Of a stretch of DNA of 6,115 nucleotides, positions 5,335 to 6,115 are shown piece after piece; within the stretch, counting starts at the first letter, position 1, and the number at the start of each line of letters is the position of its first letter. The notes below the pieces were generated by a model. It was not told where the DNA came from, searched no databases, and worked only from the letters and a program-made list of their open reading frames with translations. A program made the position numbers and the translations under genes. The DNA is from Xanthobacteraceae bacterium (GTDB taxonomy: Bacteria; Pseudomonadota; Alphaproteobacteria; Rhizobiales; Xanthobacteraceae). Location of the stretch: positions 1 through 6,115 of the forward strand of contig JASHXX010000121.1 of the NCBI GenBank assembly GCA_030043335.1. The letters are read 5' to 3'.

Positions 5335-5682
5335 ATGACGCGCGATATGCTGATGACCCTGCGCCCCATGCTGCTGGCGTCAATGCTGGCGCTTAGCGTC
5401 GGCGCTGCACGCGCCGATGACGCCGTGACGCTGTCGCTGACCATCAAGGATCATCGATTCGAGCCGGCCGAGGTCCATGCTCCCGCCGCGAAACCAATTA
5501 TTTTCGCCGTCAAGAATCTCGGCTCTGGCGCCGCCGAATTCGAAAGCGGAGCGCTCCACTTCGAGAAAGTGATCGCGGCCGGCGGCGAAGCGCTCGTCCA
5601 TGTGCCCCCGCAACAGCCGGGCCGCTACAAGTTCTTCGATGATTTCCATCGCGCGACCGAAGGTTTCCTGGTCGTGCCGTGA
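5335..5682 (+). CDS. Exported cupredoxin-fold protein, probable partner of FTR1 iron permease
   Basis: A 115-residue protein. Residues 1-27 form a signal peptide: a charged start (MTRDMLMTLR), a hydrophobic core (MLLASMLALSVG), and an AAR-A/DD cleavage site of AxA type. The mature part of about 88 residues fits the Cupredoxin_1 family: FEPAEVHAPAAKPIIFAVKNLG (42-63), the AAEFESGALHFEKVI strand (66-80), and PGRYKFFDDFHRATEGFLVV (95-114). The ligands of a type-1 copper site are not kept. There is no cysteine, the usual AHEFE histidine is alanine (A67), and the Cys and Met positions near the end are D and T or similar; H105 remains. Related small cupredoxins accompany P19/FTR1 ferrous-iron uptake systems (FtrB of Brucella), where a periplasmic iron-handling role is likely. 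Start is uncertain: GTG 5293, TTG 5326 (7 bases after GAGGA at 5314-5318) or ATG 5335; all keep the signal. FTR1 follows after 21 bases. Confidence 0.82.
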   Translation: MTRDMLMTLRPMLLASMLALSVGAARADDAVTLSLTIKDHRFEPAEVHAPAAKPIIFAVKNLGSGAAEFESGALHFEKVIAAGGEALVHVPPQQPGRYKFFDDFHRATEGFLVVP

Positions 5683-5694
5683 TGGTCATGCCGC

Positions 5695-5698
5695 GAGG
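5695..5698 (+). promoter_or_regulatory. Shine-Dalgarno deciding the FTR1 GTG start
   Basis: GAGG sits 5 bases before GTG 5704. The only other in-frame room back to the stop at 5680 has no ATG, so GTG is the best start. The ATG at 5688 is in another frame and stops after 15 codons. Confidence 0.7.
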
Positions 5699-5703
5699 TC
5701 GTA

Positions 5704-6115
5704 GTGCTTCCCACATTGGTCATCGTCTTTCGTGAGGTCTTCGAAGCCGGCCTGATCGTCGGCATCATCATGGCGGTCACCTCCGGGGTCGGCGGGCGCG
5801 GGCGCTGGGTCGCGGGCGGCGTCACCGCCGGCGTATTCGGCGCTTGTCTGGTGGCGGCGTTTACCGGCGGCCTGTCGGAGCTGTTCGCGGGCAGGGGCCA
5901 GGAACTGTTCAACGCCGGCATCCTGGGCTTCGCGGTGCTGATGCTCGGCTGGCACAATGTGTGGATGGCGCGGCACGGCCGCGAACTTGCCGCCGAGATG
6001 CGCGAAGCCGGAGCCGCGGTGGTCGCGGGGTCGAAGTCGCTTGCCGCTCTCGCCATCGTGGTAGCGGTCGCGGTGCTGCGCGAAGGTTCCGAGGTCGTGC
6101 TGTTCCTCTATGGCG
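5704..6115 (+). CDS. FTR1-family iron permease, N-terminal part (cut by window end)
   Basis: The first 137 residues of an inner-membrane iron permease of the oxidase-dependent Fe2+ transporter family. Both REXXE iron-binding motifs are present: R10-E-V-F-E14 in TM1 and R126-E-G-S-E130 in the fourth hydrophobic stretch. Likely membrane segments are about 4-26, 35-57, 68-88 and 114-137. A charged loop (ARHGRELAAEMREAG, 89-103) separates the last two. The family is usually about 270-290 residues with seven segments, so about half lies beyond the window. Start is GTG with GAGG 5 bases upstream, 21 bases after the cupredoxin stop, so they form one operon. Complete FtrABCD systems also have a P19 protein and a polyferredoxin. 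P19 is not between hisD and the cupredoxin; anything downstream of FTR1 is out of view. Confidence 0.93.
   Translation, partial: MLPTLVIVFREVFEAGLIVGIIMAVTSGVGGRGRWVAGGVTAGVFGACLVAAFTGGLSELFAGRGQELFNAGILGFAVLMLGWHNVWMARHGRELAAEMREAGAAVVAGSKSLAALAIVVAVAVLREGSEVVLFLYG

Noticed and set aside
1..6115. CRISPR array, toxin-antitoxin, phage or defence genes
   Set aside because: No regularly spaced repeats, no nuclease, recombinase or small paired genes were recognised; all sizeable genes are accounted for by housekeeping, methyltransferase and iron-uptake functions.

Overview
The window looks like chromosomal DNA of a GC-rich alphaproteobacterium of the order Hyphomicrobiales (Rhizobiales), most likely near Bradyrhizobium/Rhodopseudomonas. 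The reasons are the composition, the UPF0262 protein, and the minus-strand gene order hisD - UPF0262 - low-molecular-weight phosphatase - infA - maf - yacG - tRNA-Phe, which I know as a conserved block in that group. The assignment rests on recognition, not on a search.

Left part (1-1497): a lower-GC stretch with one real gene, a plus-strand SAM-dependent methyltransferase (478-1290) with a clear GGAGG ribosome site. It is bracketed by degenerate repeats. A 28-base inverted-repeat unit at 359-386 recurs at 1332-1359 with 22/28 identity and equal spacing, and a third, looser unit lies at 1377-1403. Bases 1-477 otherwise hold no intact gene. They contain what look like eroded fragments: a possible IS30-type transposase 3' end near 298-318, and a possible ABC substrate-binding-protein C-terminus on the minus strand near 393-460. 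This segment abuts the 3' end of a tRNA gene, a common landing site for acquired DNA, but no duplicated tRNA end was seen.

Middle part (1498-5159), all on the minus strand: tRNA-Phe(GAA) with its own promoter, then, in transcription order from the right, hisD (last two steps of histidine synthesis), a UPF0262 protein of unknown function, an ArsC/LMW-PTP-type phosphatase, infA (translation initiation factor IF-1), maf (nucleotide pyrophosphatase) and yacG (zinc-binding gyrase inhibitor). hisD/UPF0262 share one base (TGATG) and infA/maf overlap by ATGA, so translation is probably coupled. A 133-base gap before infA holds a candidate internal promoter.

Right part (5160-6115): a divergent AT-rich control region, then a plus-strand iron-uptake pair: an exported cupredoxin-fold protein and the N-terminal 137 residues of an FTR1-type iron permease with both REXXE motifs, cut by the window edge. 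The cupredoxin has no cysteine at all, so it cannot form a normal type-1 copper site. The intergenic region has a 7-3-7 imperfect palindrome resembling the Irr iron-control element; it also overlaps the best candidate hisD promoter.

I found no clear new multi-gene system. The points most worth a second look are the copper-ligand-less cupredoxin beside FTR1, the Irr-like palindrome in the shared promoter, the repeat-bracketed low-GC methyltransferase next to tRNA-Phe, and a short leader ORF with competing hairpins ahead of hisD.
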